In this document: positions 6,327 through 7,047 of the stretch, piece by piece | Layout of the letters: each line of letters begins with the position of its first letter | Position numbering within the stretch: the stretch's first letter is position 1 | DNA from: Chloroflexota bacterium | GTDB lineage: Bacteria > Chloroflexota > Anaerolineae > Anaerolineales > UBA4823 | NCBI GenBank assembly: GCA_030669775.1 | Contig: DAOVCZ010000098.1 | Coordinates: 1 to 7,047 of the forward strand | Direction of reading: 5' to 3' | Length of the DNA stretch: 7,047 nucleotides | Notes under the pieces: generated by a model | Databases searched by the model: none | Seen by the model: the letters and a program-made list of their open reading frames with translations, nothing else | What the model was told of the DNA's origin: nothing | Position numbers and translations under genes: made by a program

Positions 6327-6356
6327 TGATTTCTCATTTACTCATTAATACGTCGC

Positions 6357-6365
6357 ATTATAGCA
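6357..6365 (-). promoter_or_regulatory. Extended -10 promoter of the aspS leader
   Basis: The minus strand reads TGCTATAAT, a perfect TGnTATAAT extended -10 box. The region where a -35 would lie (6380-6386) is TTCCCCG, without a good match, which is tolerated in extended -10 promoters. Transcription would start near 6350, about 24 bases before the leader peptide ATG, giving a leader of about 226 bases before aspS. Bases 6366-6473 further upstream hold nothing else that I recognise. Confidence 0.7.
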
Positions 6366-6473
6366 TGAGAGCGAAAATGCGGGGAAGATTTGCACGCTTG
6401 ACTGTCCCTAACGTTCTATTCTATAGGATTGTGTATCAGTTGTTATTAGTTAAAAACTTCCTGACCGAGGTGT

Positions 6474-7047
6474 TTACTCTTCTCCTTCGGCTGGTTTTTC
6501 CCCTTCCCGCTGAACATAACTGAGGTGAAATTCGCTTGGTCGTTCATCGAGTTCAAATCCCGAAAGAACGAATAACACATTCGTGATGCTTTTCCCTGGA
6601 TTGCGCCACCGGTGGCGTAATTTTGAGGCGAACAGCAGACTATCCCCTGGATTCAAAGAAAACCGCTGCTCCTCTACCTCGTATTCAAGTTGCCCATTAA
6701 GACAAATCACAAACTCCTGTCCTGAATGGACCAAACCATGCGGACCGCTTGTTGCCCCACCCTCCAGCGTTAGCATAAAAGGCTCCACTCTGCCGATGAA
6801 AGATTCGCCTCCCAATCCCTCCCACAATCCGCGCTGGAATTCAACACGGGAACGTCCATCTGCTTTTCGAAATACAACTGCCTGCCGTGGAGGTTCAGTG
6901 CGGAAGAAAGCTGTGATTGGAACTTCCAGCGCTTCTGACAATTTGTAAAGTGTGCTTACTGAAGGAGAAGTCCGCCCCCTCTCGATCATGCTTAATGCAT
7001 TGGTTGACAATCCACTTAACCGGGCCAGTGAGCGCATGGATAGACCT
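6474..7047 (-). CDS. XRE-family regulator with cupin sensor domain (5' end cut by window edge)
   Basis: This is the C-terminal part of a transcriptional regulator with an N-terminal helix-turn-helix and a C-terminal cupin domain. The frame remains open to the window edge, where GLS precedes MRSLARLSGLS; that Met is internal to the usual XRE fold, so the true start lies beyond 7047. Counting from that Met, the recognition region is LSTNALSMIERGRTSPS (10-26). Cupin motif 1 is around GPHGLVHSGQEF, with H100, H104 and E108 as possible metal ligands. Motif 2 runs from N129-PGD to H142 and RN. Such proteins repress or activate small catabolic operons in response to a small ligand bound in the cupin barrel. 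The ligand and targets cannot be told from the sequence. It is on the same strand as aspS but separated by 263 bases containing the aspS promoter, so it is probably not its operon partner. Confidence 0.9.
   Translation of the reverse strand, partial: GLSMRSLARLSGLSTNALSMIERGRTSPSVSTLYKLSEALEVPITAFFRTEPPRQAVVFRKADGRSRVEFQRGLWEGLGGESFIGRVEPFMLTLEGGATSGPHGLVHSGQEFVICLNGQLEYEVEEQRFSLNPGDSLLFASKLRHRWRNPGKSITNVLFVLSGFELDERPSEFHLSYVQREGEKPAEGEE

Noticed and set aside
6176..6350. T-box riboswitch in the aspS leader
   Set aside because: I find no TGGNACCGCG T-box sequence and no TGGC able to pair with the acceptor end of tRNA-Asp. The leader peptide and competing stems explain the terminator better.
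6440..6473. Terminator directly after the XRE-cupin gene
   Set aside because: CCT-CGGTC-AGG followed by a T run gives only about three pairs, too weak to call.
7035..7037. ATG at 7037 as the start of the XRE-cupin regulator
   Set aside because: The codons before it (GLS) continue the helix-turn-helix family pattern and the frame stays open to the edge, so the gene is truncated by the window.

Overview
The window looks like chromosomal DNA of a free-living bacterium with moderate G+C. My best guess is Chloroflexota, class Anaerolineae. This rests on the eukaryote-like sphingosine-1-phosphate (S1P) lyase homologue and on a Pro/Thr-linked SH3b lipoprotein with a GerMN-like tail, a protein style common in that group. 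It is an inference from protein character, not a marker-gene assignment. I see no phage genes, insertion sequences, CRISPR arrays, rRNA or tRNA.

Left part (1-2928, minus strand): a two-gene operon. A FGGY-family (xylulokinase-like) kinase comes first, and 30 bases after its stop a PLP-dependent S1P-lyase-family enzyme begins, running off the left edge. A sugar-kinase fold paired with a phospho-amino-alcohol lyase suggests a phosphorylate-then-cleave catabolic route with an unknown substrate.

Middle (2929-4357): a 196-base divergent promoter region holds a 12-base perfect palindrome and three copies of a 7-mer. A plus-strand lipoprotein gene with a TTG start follows, ending at a strong intrinsic terminator. 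A 239-base non-coding stretch then separates it from the convergent aspS.

Right part (4358-7047, minus strand): aspS encodes bacterial-type aspartyl-tRNA synthetase. Upstream of it is what reads as a complete transcription attenuator: an extended -10 promoter, a 30-codon leader peptide in which 9 residues are Asp or Asn, and mutually exclusive 1:2, 2:3 and 3:4 RNA pairings ending in a terminator with a U tract just before the aspS ribosome binding site. No T-box sequence is visible. AspRS carries His31 in the RRRDHGG motif, a feature I associate with non-discriminating enzymes that also charge tRNA-Asn, which would explain why both Asp and Asn codons occur in the leader. Beyond this lies the 3' part of an XRE-cupin transcriptional regulator cut by the right edge.

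The aspS attenuator is the main discovery candidate. The kinase-lyase operon is second.
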